Source: Maritalea porphyrae
GTDB lineage: Bacteria > Pseudomonadota > Alphaproteobacteria > Rhizobiales > Devosiaceae
Length of the DNA: 64,000 bases
Reading direction: 5' to 3'
Assembly: GCF_030159895.1 (NCBI RefSeq)
Contig: NZ_BSNI01000002.1
Span: 1,266,306 to 1,330,305, forward strand
The position numbers and the translations under genes are program-made. Shown here piece by piece: positions 8,054-16,283 of this stretch (position 1 is the first letter of the stretch; each line of letters begins with the position of its first letter). The notes under the pieces are model-generated. The model searched no databases, was not told the DNA's origin, and saw only the letters and a program-made list of their open reading frames with translations.

Positions 8054-8280
8054 GTGAATTTGAAATCCAATTTGCCACCCGTGGCGGTCTTTATCTCATC
8101 ATTCACGCAATTGCTTGGGTGTGTGTGATCTTTCTCGTCGATTTTCTTTGGGGCGACACTGCTGTGCAATATGTGTTGATCGCCTTTGTGATCGTCAATT
8201 CAATTCTCGCGGTTTGGTTTTCCAAAGCGCGGAAGAGATATGAGGCACTTCAAAATCAGGCGTCTTCAACTTCAAACTGA
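8050..8280 (+). CDS. Small membrane protein in the sdpRI-like operon
   Basis: 76 residues with two membrane segments (about 13-30 and 38-56) and a basic C-terminus (KARKRYEALQNQ). The ATG overlaps the preceding stop as ATGA, so it is translationally coupled to the SdpI-like protein. Its end runs 25 bases into the convergent aglR gene. No family recognised; it is probably a partner of the membrane protein upstream. Confidence 0.6.
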   Translation: MSEFEIQFATRGGLYLIIHAIAWVCVIFLVDFLWGDTAVQYVLIAFVIVNSILAVWFSKARKRYEALQNQASSTSN

Positions 8281-9344
8281 GCCGGAATTTGCCCTCGCGG
8301 CAAGTTTGGTCTTAAGCTAAACCGCGCCGGAATAAGCTCGCCTTCGGGCGGGCCTTTCTTTTGCACTTGCTTCATCAACTGGCGCACAAGCGCGTGCCCA
8401 CTTTCATTTAGCGGTGAGCGCACAAAGCTAATTTGCCCTTCAAGTGAGTTAAGGTCCACATGGCGCAGTTCATCGTCCATGGTTGCGATTTCGATGTCTC
8501 GCCCGATCTCGCGGCCAGAACTTGCAATTGCCGCTTGCCCTTCAACCGCCATTACCGCGGATGAATAAAGGATTGATGTGACGTCGGGGTCTTCAAGCGC
8601 TTTCTTGGTGAGTTGATAGCCTGCATGCACCATTGGGTGCACGGCATTATAAACCACCAAATCATCATGGCTCGCGCCCATCACCTCAAGGCCACGTTCA
8701 GCACCCCGTCGTCGCTCCACAGCAAATGAGTAGTGTTCATCACCATTGATGAACGCTATTTTTTTATGCCCAGCGTCTAGCATGATCTTCGTCAGGGTTT
8801 CGAACATGCCAAAATTATCAACGTCGACCCATGCATATTTGTCCGACCGTTCTTCGCGGCCATGAACCACAAACGGCTGCTGCGCTTCAAGCAAATAGGT
8901 GATGCGATCATCATTCGGGCGCGGCAATTCTAGGATGAAACCATCAACGCTTTGGTCGCGCACATAACGATCAAACAATGCCACAAGCTCGTCTTGCGCA
9001 CCCGAAGCAAACACCACATCATAATCATAATGCTTCACTTCGCGTAAGACACCCGCAAACACCTCAACAAAGTGCGGATCAACGAAATGTTGCGGACCAT
9101 CACCTTTGATCCAGCCGATAGAGTGGGACCTTTGCGTAACTAAACGCTGCGCATTTCGGTTCGGCGTGTATCCCATTTCGCGTGCTGCCTTTTGCACCCG
9201 GTCGCGGGTCTTGGCTCCGACGTCAGAATAGCCGTTCAATGCACGTGAAATTGTGGTGATCGACAGTTCTAGCTCACGCGCCAGGTCCTTAATCGTCACC
9301 TGATTTTGGTCTTTGCTGCTATTTGGTCCGTCGTTTATGGGCAT
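8256..9344 (-). CDS. aglR: LacI-family repressor of alpha-glucoside utilisation, AglR
   Basis: 362 residues: an N-terminal LacI helix-turn-helix (VTIKDLARELELSITTISRALNGYSDV, about 16-40), hinge and a periplasmic-binding-protein-like effector domain (for example DGFILELPRPNDDRITYLL and KKIAFINGDEHYSFAVERRRG). It is divergent from aglA, and the region between carries the palindrome CCAAAACGTTTTGG that is also found before aglE. It is expected to repress aglEFG, aglAK and possibly itself until an alpha-glucoside is bound. The start at 9344 gives MPINDGPN; the exact N-terminus is uncertain. Confidence 0.88.
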   Translation of the reverse strand: MPINDGPNSSKDQNQVTIKDLARELELSITTISRALNGYSDVGAKTRDRVQKAAREMGYTPNRNAQRLVTQRSHSIGWIKGDGPQHFVDPHFVEVFAGVLREVKHYDYDVVFASGAQDELVALFDRYVRDQSVDGFILELPRPNDDRITYLLEAQQPFVVHGREERSDKYAWVDVDNFGMFETLTKIMLDAGHKKIAFINGDEHYSFAVERRRGAERGLEVMGASHDDLVVYNAVHPMVHAGYQLTKKALEDPDVTSILYSSAVMAVEGQAAIASSGREIGRDIEIATMDDELRHVDLNSLEGQISFVRSPLNESGHALVRQLMKQVQKKGPPEGELIPARFSLRPNLPRGQIPAQFEVEDA

Positions 9345-9463
9345 TGATTATTTCGTTCTGGCTCTGGATTTCCGGTCTTTTTGGCATGCTTTGTTCAAAA
9401 ACTCTTTGCCAACCTTCAACAATTGGTTGACGAGGGCAATCCATCTTGGGTAGAAATAGTCTA

Positions 9464-9477
9464 CCAAAACGTTTTGG
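9464..9477. promoter_or_regulatory. LacI-type (AglR) operator between aglR and aglA
   Basis: Perfect palindrome CCAAAACGTTTTGG, identical to the core of the operator at 1920-1937. It lies 119 bases upstream of the aglR start and 86 bases before the aglA start, so one site can serve both divergent promoters. Confidence 0.85.
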
Positions 9478-9563
9478 AAGCCCTGAAACCAACGATAATC
9501 TATTTGGTGAGAAATGGCAAAATTCGCCTGTGCACCAGAGTAAAGTGGCAAGAAAGACCATTG

Positions 9564-11231
9564 ATGAACCATATGACCCAGCCTGATTCTCACTCCGCTG
9601 TCAGACTGACAAAACAAAAAGACTGGTGGCGCGGTGCGGTCATTTACCAGATTTACCCGCGTTCGTTTCAGGACAGCAATGGCGACGGCATTGGTGACCT
9701 TAAGGGCATCACTGACCGTTTGGACTATGTGGCCGATTTGGGTGTTGATGCGATTTGGCTATCGCCGTTTTTCACATCACCAATGAAAGACTTTGGCTAC
9801 GATGTTTCCGACTATCGTGGCGTCGACCCGATTTTCGGCACGCTCCAGGATTTTGACCAACTGCTCGCAAAAGCGCATCGGCTGGACCTCAAAGTGATGA
9901 TCGACCAAGTGATTTCGCACACTTCGGACCAGCACGATTGGTTCAAGCAATCGCGCGCCTCCAAGGACAACCCGAAAGCGGATTGGTATGTGTGGGCGGA
10001 TGCAAAGCCAGATGGTTCGCCGCCGAACAATTGGTTGTCTATCTTTGGCGGTTCCGCTTGGACTTGGGACCCGCGCCGCTGCCAATATTATTTGCACAAT
10101 TTCTTGACTAGCCAGCCAGATTTGAACTTCCATAATGCCGACGTGACCGCCGCGTTGCTCGACGAAGTGCGTTTTTGGCTAGATCGCGGCGTTGACGGCT
10201 TTAGGCTCGATACGGTGAATTTTTATGTTCACAATGAAAGCTTGGAAGACAATCCAGCGCTGCCAAAAGATCAAATCAATTCAACCATTGCGCCAGCGGT
10301 AAACCCGTACAATTGGCAAGATCATGTCAATGATAAAAGCCGCCCTGAGAATATTGATTTTCTAAAGCGCCTCCGTGCATTGCTCGATGAATATGACCAC
10401 ATCACTACCGTTGGTGAAATTGGGGACGCACAGCGTCAGCTCGACATTATGGCCGCATATACATCGGGCGGGGATAAGTTACATATGGCTTATACCTTTG
10501 ATTTTCTGGGTGGCGACTTCAACGCCAAATATTTCGCGCAGAAGATCTCCGAGCTTGAAGCGATTTTGACCGATGGTTGGCCCTGCTGGGCGTTCTCCAA
10601 CCATGATGTACAACGCCATATTTCGCGTTGGGGCATTTCGCCTGAACAACAAGTCGCGTTCGCCAAACTATCGGCTGAAGTACTTCTGTCATTGCGTGGG
10701 TCGGTTTGCTTATACCAAGGCGAAGAGCTGGCACTGCCCGAAGCCGAGGTTGCATTTGAGGACCTTGTGGATCCTTATGGCATTGAGTTTTGGCCGAACT
10801 ACAAAGGTCGTGATGGGTGTCGCACGCCAATGGTTTGGGAACATGAAGGCGGACAGGCTGGCTTCACAACTGCAAACCGCACATGGTTGCCTATTCCAGT
10901 TGAACATCAGCGCCGTGCCGTTGATGCACAAACTGATGGCTCTGTTATGCACCACTATCAAGACTTTTTGGCTTTCCGCACCGCTACGCCACAATTGCGC
11001 GAAGGTGATATCAAGATCATCGATGCAACAGATCAAGTATTGGCTTTCATCCGCGAGCTGGACGGCGAGCAGATGCTTTGTGTGTTCAACATGAGCGATC
11101 AAGCTGCAACGATTGAGTTACCGATGCTTGCCGATTTTGGTGTTGCGGCGCGCAAAACGAATTCAACAATTGCTGGTAATCAACTTTCATTGCCAGCCCT
11201 TTCATCTTACTTTGGCGTAAACGCCAGCTAA
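9564..11231 (+). CDS. aglA: Alpha-glucosidase AglA, GH13
   Basis: Cytoplasmic GH13 alpha-glucosidase of 555 residues. Visible motifs: [24 protein letters not shown] at the N-terminus, DQVISHTS (region I), [10 protein letters not shown] with the nucleophile Asp (region II), GEIGD with the acid/base Glu (region III) and FSNHDVQR (region IV). It hydrolyses imported sucrose, maltose or trehalose-like alpha-glucosides. The ATG at 9564 was chosen; an ATG nine bases later is equally possible. aglK follows after 23 bases. Control by AglR through the operator at 9464 is expected. Confidence 0.9.
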   Translation: MNHMTQPDSHSAVRLTKQKDWWRGAVIYQIYPRSFQDSNGDGIGDLKGITDRLDYVADLGVDAIWLSPFFTSPMKDFGYDVSDYRGVDPIFGTLQDFDQLLAKAHRLDLKVMIDQVISHTSDQHDWFKQSRASKDNPKADWYVWADAKPDGSPPNNWLSIFGGSAWTWDPRRCQYYLHNFLTSQPDLNFHNADVTAALLDEVRFWLDRGVDGFRLDTVNFYVHNESLEDNPALPKDQINSTIAPAVNPYNWQDHVNDKSRPENIDFLKRLRALLDEYDHITTVGEIGDAQRQLDIMAAYTSGGDKLHMAYTFDFLGGDFNAKYFAQKISELEAILTDGWPCWAFSNHDVQRHISRWGISPEQQVAFAKLSAEVLLSLRGSVCLYQGEELALPEAEVAFEDLVDPYGIEFWPNYKGRDGCRTPMVWEHEGGQAGFTTANRTWLPIPVEHQRRAVDAQTDGSVMHHYQDFLAFRTATPQLREGDIKIIDATDQVLAFIRELDGEQMLCVFNMSDQAATIELPMLADFGVAARKTNSTIAGNQLSLPALSSYFGVNAS

Positions 11232-11254
11232 TCCATCGTTTCGGGGGAGGGAAC

Positions 11255-12256
11255 ATGGCTGACATTAAAATTACAAATCTTGATAAGTCGTATGGCAATG
11301 TCCATGTGCTTAAAGATATAAATCTCGACATTAAGTCGGGCGAATTCATTGTGTTTGTGGGTCCTTCCGGGTGCGGTAAATCAACGCTCTTGCGGACCAT
11401 TTCTGGCCTTGAAACCATCTCCGGTGGCACGTTGGAAATTGCTGGGCGCGTGGTCAACGATGTGGCCCCATCAAAGCGCGGCATTGCTATGGTGTTTCAA
11501 TCCTATGCGCTTTATCCGCATATGACGGTGTTCGACAACATGGCCTATGCGCTCAAGATCCAAAAATTCTCCAAGCAAGAGATCAAGGAGAAGGTTGAAG
11601 CCGCCGCCGACAAGCTTCAGCTTACCGAATATTTGAAACGCCTCCCAAAGGCCTTGTCCGGTGGTCAACGTCAACGCGTGGCCATCGGACGCGCAATTGT
11701 GCGCGACCCGAAAGTGTTCTTGTTCGACGAGCCTTTGTCTAACCTAGACGCTGCGTTGCGCGTGAAAATGCGCATGGAAATCGCAGGTCTAAAGGAGCAA
11801 TTGCCCGGCACAACCATGATCTACGTGACCCACGACCAAGTGGAAGCCATGACCATGGCCGACCGGATTGTGGTCCTCAAAGATGGCATCGTCCAACAAG
11901 TTGGCACACCCATGGAACTATACGAGAAGCCACAAAGCTTGTTCGTTGCCGGCTTTATCGGCTCGCCGAAGATGAATCTTTTGACCGGTGCCCATGCAGC
12001 CAAATTTGATTGTTCAACCGTTGGCATTCGTTCCGAGCACCTCGACATCGTCAATAAGGGCGCTGATTGGGAAGGCGAGGTGGTCCACACTGAAATCCTT
12101 GGTTCTGATACTTACATTTACCTCAACATTGGTGACGAGGAATTGTTCGTCGTCCGCCAAGAAGGCAATGCGCCGGTGAAGGTGCATGCCAAGATCGGCG
12201 TGAAAGCCAAAGAGGGCCGCCTGCATCGCTTCGATTCTGAAGGGAAGCCTGTTTAG
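11255..12256 (+). CDS. aglK: Alpha-glucoside ABC transporter ATPase AglK
   Basis: MalK/UgpC-type ATPase, 333 residues. Walker [10 protein letters not shown] near residue 37, signature [14 protein letters not shown] near 133, Walker [13 protein letters not shown] and the switch His in [16 protein letters not shown]. The C-terminal TOBE region (GVRSEHLDI-type, here [13 protein letters not shown]) is present. It follows aglA in one unit and would energise AglF-AglG, which are encoded in a separate unit upstream. A GGGGGAGGG ribosome site precedes the ATG. Confidence 0.9.
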   Translation: MADIKITNLDKSYGNVHVLKDINLDIKSGEFIVFVGPSGCGKSTLLRTISGLETISGGTLEIAGRVVNDVAPSKRGIAMVFQSYALYPHMTVFDNMAYALKIQKFSKQEIKEKVEAAADKLQLTEYLKRLPKALSGGQRQRVAIGRAIVRDPKVFLFDEPLSNLDAALRVKMRMEIAGLKEQLPGTTMIYVTHDQVEAMTMADRIVVLKDGIVQQVGTPMELYEKPQSLFVAGFIGSPKMNLLTGAHAAKFDCSTVGIRSEHLDIVNKGADWEGEVVHTEILGSDTYIYLNIGDEELFVVRQEGNAPVKVHAKIGVKAKEGRLHRFDSEGKPV

Positions 12257-12344
12257 TTAATCGCTCATTCCCACGCTGGCTTTTTGCACCAATTGGCGGG
12301 GGTGCCGGGGTCGGGAGCGAAGCGACCAACGGCGGCGCGAAAAA

Positions 12345-12758
12345 CTAACTCACCGTTTTGGCGGCCGCTTCAAACAGCGTCTGCCAACCCACCCCGGCGG
12401 TGAAAATGGCGGCCAATTGCACCAATATTGGTTTGTCCGGCGCGAAGCTGTTTTTGTAAACGCCGGGCAAAATCATGATGCCCATGACAATTGAAAAGGC
12501 CAGCAATGGCCCGATTGCGCCAAGGTCCATACCAAAGCTTTTTGTGGCGATATAACTCTTGATAAAAGGGTCCGCCACAATGCCCAACACGAGCGCGATA
12601 TATTGCGGCCATACCGGCGCGAATTGAGGCGGCGTTGCCGCATCTGGTGCGCCTGGCGTTTTGGGGTCGACCATGGTCTGCAAACCCAAATCCCTTGCGC
12701 TTTTTTGCTTTTTCCGTTCGTCCGATTGTAAATCGAAATAGTCTAAAATGCCGCTCAT
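12345..12758 (-). CDS. Conserved-looking membrane protein of unknown function
   Basis: 137 residues. A charged N-terminus (DYFDLQSDERKKQKSARDLG) and a Pro-rich stretch are followed by three hydrophobic segments (about 51-67, 78-98 and 112-130). I do not recognise the family. It is convergent with aglK and upstream of no obvious partner; the next gene on the same strand (hemerythrin) ends 69 bases away. Confidence 0.55.
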   Translation of the reverse strand: MSGILDYFDLQSDERKKQKSARDLGLQTMVDPKTPGAPDAATPPQFAPVWPQYIALVLGIVADPFIKSYIATKSFGMDLGAIGPLLAFSIVMGIMILPGVYKNSFAPDKPILVQLAAIFTAGVGWQTLFEAAAKTVS

Positions 12759-12827
12759 CGCGTCCTCCCAATGCTCAAATTATAGTTGAACTATAGCGAG
12801 GGGGGATAAGATCGCAAATGATGTGCC

Positions 12828-13385
12828 TCAAATGCCGATATCGTACAGGCCAAGTGCGGGGCCAACGCTGTCTTCTTCATAGCTGAAGTGAGAGTGGAGT
12901 AGTTTTTCCAAGCGCTGATGCGCAACAATAGTCCTCTCAAATTGCGCCTCGCTTGGGCTGGCAATAAGCTTTTCCGCTTCACTCGCGAGTTCAAGCAGTA
13001 GCGCGTGCACCACTTCATGTTCTTCGCGCAGTCGACGCACAACTTTGTCGAGCGCTGCGCTTTTGCCCGTCAAAGCGGGGAACATATGCGCGTCTTCAAT
13101 AGAGTGATGTCCATTGACCAATTGGCAATGTTGGCCACACAGATTGCCAAACACGCGATAGTTCTCAAGGATTGGATTGTCTTTGATATGGGCGTGCAAC
13201 TCGCTGGCGCTAGTGTCGCCAGATCGCACGCCCTCAATCATGCCAGCCATCATCCGCATATTGCGTCGATGGTGTTCGTGTATTGCCCGCAAGTGCCGCA
13301 TGGGCAGCTTTTGGGTTTCGTTTAGCTCAGGCACATCTGGCACGGCGGGCCGGGTGCTGTCGTCGGGAATCACAAGGTCACTCAT
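12828..13385 (-). CDS. Hemerythrin HHE cation-binding domain protein
   Basis: 185 residues, a single four-helix hemerythrin-like domain. Iron ligands are visible as HLRAIHEHHRRN (about 30), VNGHHSIEDAHMFPAL (about 92-105), LREEHEVVHALL (about 120) and LHSHFSYEEDSVGPALG near the C-terminus. The HxxxE spacing in HHSIEDAHMF and HFSYEED is characteristic. Such proteins bind O2 or NO at a di-iron site or protect against oxidative and nitrosative stress. There is no fused output domain. Two small genes of the same strand lie upstream with separate promoters. Confidence 0.85.
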   Translation of the reverse strand: MSDLVIPDDSTRPAVPDVPELNETQKLPMRHLRAIHEHHRRNMRMMAGMIEGVRSGDTSASELHAHIKDNPILENYRVFGNLCGQHCQLVNGHHSIEDAHMFPALTGKSAALDKVVRRLREEHEVVHALLLELASEAEKLIASPSEAQFERTIVAHQRLEKLLHSHFSYEEDSVGPALGLYDIGI

Positions 13386-13463
13386 GACAACAATCTAAGC
13401 ACGTCGATCGCACCTTTGCATAGAATTGTTACCCTCTAGCGCGATGCGATTTCCGCAACGCCC

Positions 13464-13700
13464 TTAGGTGCTCAATAGTGCATAAATTTGATCTTTGAGC
13501 ACCATGCGTTGCTTGCGCATATTCTCAAGGTTCACATCGTCAGTTGGCTCAATATCAGTCTCTGCGCGATGCACTGCGCGGTTTACTTCGTGATACTCGT
13601 CGAACAGTTTGCCGAAGTGCGCATCACTTGTTTTGAGCGCGTGAATACGGTCGGCGTGCTCGGGGAACTCTTCGTGCAATTCATGTGGTGTGTGCGACAT
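13464..13700 (-). CDS. YdcH-like DUF465 small protein
   Basis: 78 residues, helical, with the DUF465 pattern HELHEEFPEHADRIHALKTSDAHFGKLFDEYHEVNRAVHRAE and a C-terminal LKDQIYALL. The function of the family is unknown. The ATG at 13700 was chosen over one six bases upstream because the AAAGGAA ribosome site is correctly spaced only for the inner start. Confidence 0.85.
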   Translation of the reverse strand: MSHTPHELHEEFPEHADRIHALKTSDAHFGKLFDEYHEVNRAVHRAETDIEPTDDVNLENMRKQRMVLKDQIYALLST

Positions 13701-13812
13701 TGGCATTTCCTTTTTGCTGATCTAATCCGTGGCCAGAACTCATCCCCCTGACCATGATTTAAGGCTATACCTGTTTGTGCGAATTCGTTTTGACGTGGGT
13801 CAATAAAAACAA

Positions 13813-14226
13813 TCAAGGTCCTTCGCAGACGACCGCCACCGCTGGTTTGCCAACCACGTGCAAAATCCCTACCTGCAATTGTTCCCCTTCGTCACCGATG
13901 TGCCGCAAAACACGCAATGTTGCCAGGTGCTTGTCTGCCTGATCATCCATCAGTTGCAAAACAATCGATTTAACATCACCTGAAAACTGCAAAATGTAGG
14001 CTTGTTGCGCCTTGTCGAATGGCCGTGTGGCAACAAACAGATCATCATAAAAGGCATCCGCATCAATGGCGTTCAGCATGGGGCCAGCGCCAAACAAAAT
14101 TGATGCGCCAGCATCTGCGCCGCTGGCGGTGCAATCAAGGGATGAGGTAGCTAGGGCAGGGCCGCTCATTGCCAAAAGAACAAGGGCGCTGGTTACCATG
14201 AATCTCAGTTTTGCCAAAAGTGTCAT
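13813..14226 (-). CDS. Small exported protein of unknown function
   Basis: 137 residues with a signal peptide (LRFMVTSALVLLAMSGPALA) starting from the ATG at 14226, which has GGAGAA seven bases upstream. The mature part (SSLDCTASGADAGASILFG ... LRHIGDEGEQLQVGILHVVGKPAVAVVCEGP) has two cysteines at its ends that may pair. I do not recognise the family. It is divergent from the structured RNA candidate at 14357. Confidence 0.6.
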   Translation of the reverse strand: MTLLAKLRFMVTSALVLLAMSGPALATSSLDCTASGADAGASILFGAGPMLNAIDADAFYDDLFVATRPFDKAQQAYILQFSGDVKSIVLQLMDDQADKHLATLRVLRHIGDEGEQLQVGILHVVGKPAVAVVCEGP

Positions 14227-14356
14227 TAAATTCTCCAAGAAATTTATCACGCCGCTTATGCTAATTGCTCCACTGCTTGTTAGGCAACCGCTGGTAACAA
14301 CACACGGCAAAGCGTTCGGCCAACCAACGGTTCCCGAATTTTACTCATTTGCGTTT

Positions 14357-14599
14357 CACACGAGGCGATTTTCGTCTCGAAAGTGAAGTAAAAAGTGAGA
14401 CAATAAACGCCTCGTGTGGACAGGTGCTTTGCGCGATAAGACCTATGCCCCGGGGTGCTCACCCTTCTATCCCCTTTACCTGCATCGCGTTTTCGCTGCT
14501 ATGCACTCATCTCGAGTGCCGAAAAGCCAAAGCACTAGTGCTTTGAATGGGAACAGACCCACTGATGACTGACGGCTGCCTTCGGCGTCAGACTGGACA
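14357..14599 (+). ncRNA. Candidate structured RNA, copy 1
   Basis: The 5' part is a stem CACACGAGGCG (14357-14367) with CGCCTCGTGTG (14408-14418), with an inner GTCTC/GAGAC helix (14374, 14397). Then comes the block CCTTTACCTGCATCGCG (14473-14489), a hairpin TTTTCG...GCACTC atctc GAGTGC..CGAAAA, a short hairpin GCAC-TA-GTGC, the block AATGGGAACAGACCCACT (14546-14563), and a block from 14574 to 14599 that starts GGCTGCC and ends TCAGACTGGACA. The same blocks in the same order and spacing recur at 55705-55951, with stem sequences changed on both sides. A G-U pair at the same place in the inner helix of both copies favours the + strand. The family is not recognised. Confidence 0.6.
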
Positions 14600-14677
14600 T
14601 ATGTTTATCGCGTTCCCCACACACGGCAGCGTGGGTCACCCGCCTCTTCTTTGTCGAAGTTATGCATGGGAAATGAA

Positions 14678-14717
14678 GGACGAGCGGAGCGAGGACCCCG
14701 GCCAACTTTTTGGCCGC
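14678..14717 (+). repeat. Dispersed intergenic repeat, copy 1
   Basis: A 40-base unit starting GGACGAGC and ending in the hairpin CGGCCAACTTTTTGGCCG. It matches the complement of 58157-58196 at 36 of 40 positions. Sequence similarity continues more weakly downstream. Confidence 0.7.
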
Positions 14718-14960
14718 CCCGCCGGAGGCTCAGCTTGAAGGCATAGCGCGGTCTTAGCGCGTCATGCCGAAAAGCGTTGCGAGCCGTGAGGCAGAAAATC
14801 CTAGCGCCAAACAAGTCGCATTTCACATGCAGTACACCTCACCTCCCCACCATCCGTCGATGGCCGCTTGGGGCAAGAAGATGGGAGTGAGTATAGGTGA
14901 GCCAAAAGGGGCGGGGATAAGTTTTTACTTTTTCGCGCCGCCGTTGCAGCGACCACTGCC

Positions 14961-15023
14961 TCATCCTGAGCTTGTCGAAGGATGACAGGTTTTCTCTTTT
15001 CACTCTTCGACAAGCTCAGGGTG
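14961..15023. repeat. Inverted repeat TCATCCTGAGCTTGTCGAAG
   Basis: Arms 14961-14980 and 15004-15023 match at 19 of 20 positions when complemented. This unit is a familiar intergenic palindrome in Alphaproteobacteria. It could form a long hairpin or be a REP-like element; function unknown. Confidence 0.7.
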
Positions 15024-15317
15024 ATGGAGGGATGTACTGAAATTCACACCCTGAACCGTCCCGCACAACAAAGTGACGTTCGCGCCACGCAGGCTGATGA
15101 GGAATCACATGATTTGCCCTGGGGCGTTATCTTCGGGCCAGCCTGCGCTGCGCAAGCGTGCAAATAAGACCCGAGGATCTAGGTCGGGTTGTCATCAGAA
15201 TGAAGCTGTGTGTATTGGGATACTCCTGCCTGGATTCCCGCCTTCGCGGGAATGACTCAGGGATTATTCGCGTTGTAGGATTTTATCGTTTTCCTCTGTG
15301 CCAGATGAAGTCCCGTT

Positions 15318-15348
15318 CGTCACCCTCGGGTCAAGCCCGAGGGTGACG
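15318..15348. repeat. Long GC-rich palindrome
   Basis: Arms CGTCACCCTCGGG and CCCGAGGGTGACG around TCAAG, a perfect 13-bp stem. It lies between repeats and the end of the gntR gene and may act as a bidirectional transcription barrier, although there is no T tract. Confidence 0.6.
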
Positions 15349-15572
15349 AGGGGTTGGGAAAAGCTTTTGCTAAAGTTTGCTTTGAGCCCAAAGCGGATAT
15401 TCGATTTTCAGAACTTATCGGCACTCCCGGTCCATTGCGGACTTTCCAGCGGCGCCGACTGAGCTAACGACAAAAAAGGCTGAAACGCAACAACTATGAG
15501 ATTCTCAGAGTGGTTCTGGATCGCAACGCCCTCCAGTATCAGCGCAATGTCGCAACGTGTCGCTCTACACCC

Positions 15573-16274
15573 TTAGTCTCCAAGTTTTTGCCTGAGGCGT
15601 GTGACGCTCGCCGAAGTATGTGCGCGCCACAGATGGCTGAGAGCATCAATATCGCCGATTTTGACAGCATGATAAAAGTCGCGGATCTCATCATTCAAAT
15701 TGCGGCATTCGCGCGCCACATCATCTTCACCAAGAGATTTTAGCCAGATACTGGCGGTTTGATAAAAATGTAGTTCCATCGCCTTACGCAAGGGCATGTT
15801 GGCCGTTAGATCGGCAAGGGCATGGAAGGTGGCAATATTGACCACACAATAGCCGTGAGCGCTTGGGTCTTTGGTCAGTTCTTCGCTTTGACGGTAAAGA
15901 TCTTCAAATTTTGCAACTGTTTCTTCGGTAATTGGTAAAGGCGACAACCGGGCTAAAAGCGGGGCCAACTCCATGCGCAATTGATAGACTTGATAAAGGT
16001 CCTCATTAGAAATGTCGGTCACAATTGTGCCCACACCTTGCACGGATTCAAGCAATCCTTCACTTTGCAGACGAAATAATACGCGCCGCAATGGGGTGCG
16101 GCTGACCCCAAATTCAATCGCTAAAGCCTCTTCGCTTAAGCGTGTGCCTGGAGGATAATCGAGCAAAGAAATGCGCGACCTGATCTCTTCATAAATCTGT
16201 CGAAAGCGACGACCTGCTGCGCTTTCAGATTTGTTGTCGACGTCGTCAGACTTTTTTGTTGGGCTTTTGTCCAT
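15573..16274 (-). CDS. GntR-family regulator with FCD domain, ectoine locus
   Basis: 233 residues. N-terminal GntR winged helix (RRFRQIYEEIRSRISLLDYPPGTRLSEEALAIEFGVSRTPLRRVL ... VQGVGTIVTDIS, about 20-95) and an all-helical C-terminal FCD-type effector domain with the Asp/His pattern expected for metal and ligand binding (YQVYQLRMELAPLLARL, FHALADLTANMPL, HLWRAH). It is the third gene of doeA-deacetylase-gntR. Ectoine loci usually carry EnuR, a MocR-type GntR with an aminotransferase domain; this protein lacks that domain. It is the best candidate to bind the two ATGTGTACAAC motifs between doeA and ehuB. Confidence 0.85.
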   Translation of the reverse strand: MDKSPTKKSDDVDNKSESAAGRRFRQIYEEIRSRISLLDYPPGTRLSEEALAIEFGVSRTPLRRVLFRLQSEGLLESVQGVGTIVTDISNEDLYQVYQLRMELAPLLARLSPLPITEETVAKFEDLYRQSEELTKDPSAHGYCVVNIATFHALADLTANMPLRKAMELHFYQTASIWLKSLGEDDVARECRNLNDEIRDFYHAVKIGDIDALSHLWRAHTSASVTRLRQKLGD

Positions 16275-16283
16275 CTATTTGAA

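Larger units (their letters stand above)
14227..15572. other. Gene-free region with structured RNA candidate and palindromic repeats
   Basis: A 1.35-kb stretch without a convincing coding gene. It holds the structured RNA candidate (14357-14599), a dispersed hairpin repeat (14678-14717), an inverted repeat built on TCATCCTGAGCTTGTCGAAG (14961-14980 and 15004-15023, 19 of 20 matching), a palindrome ATTCCCGCcttcGCGGGAAT (15234-15253) and a longer palindrome with 13-bp arms CGTCACCCTCGGG (15318-15348). Short open frames here lack ribosome sites and run through the repeats. Confidence 0.7.

Noticed and set aside
14547-14738. 63-codon open frame containing DERSEDPGQLFGR
   Set aside because: It is a translation of the RNA candidate and the dispersed repeat; a similar reading arises from the inverted copy near 58157, so it reflects repeat sequence and not a protein.
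15000-15350. CRISPR array
   Set aside because: Palindromic units here are few, irregularly spaced and of different sequences; there are no regular spacers and no cas genes in the window.
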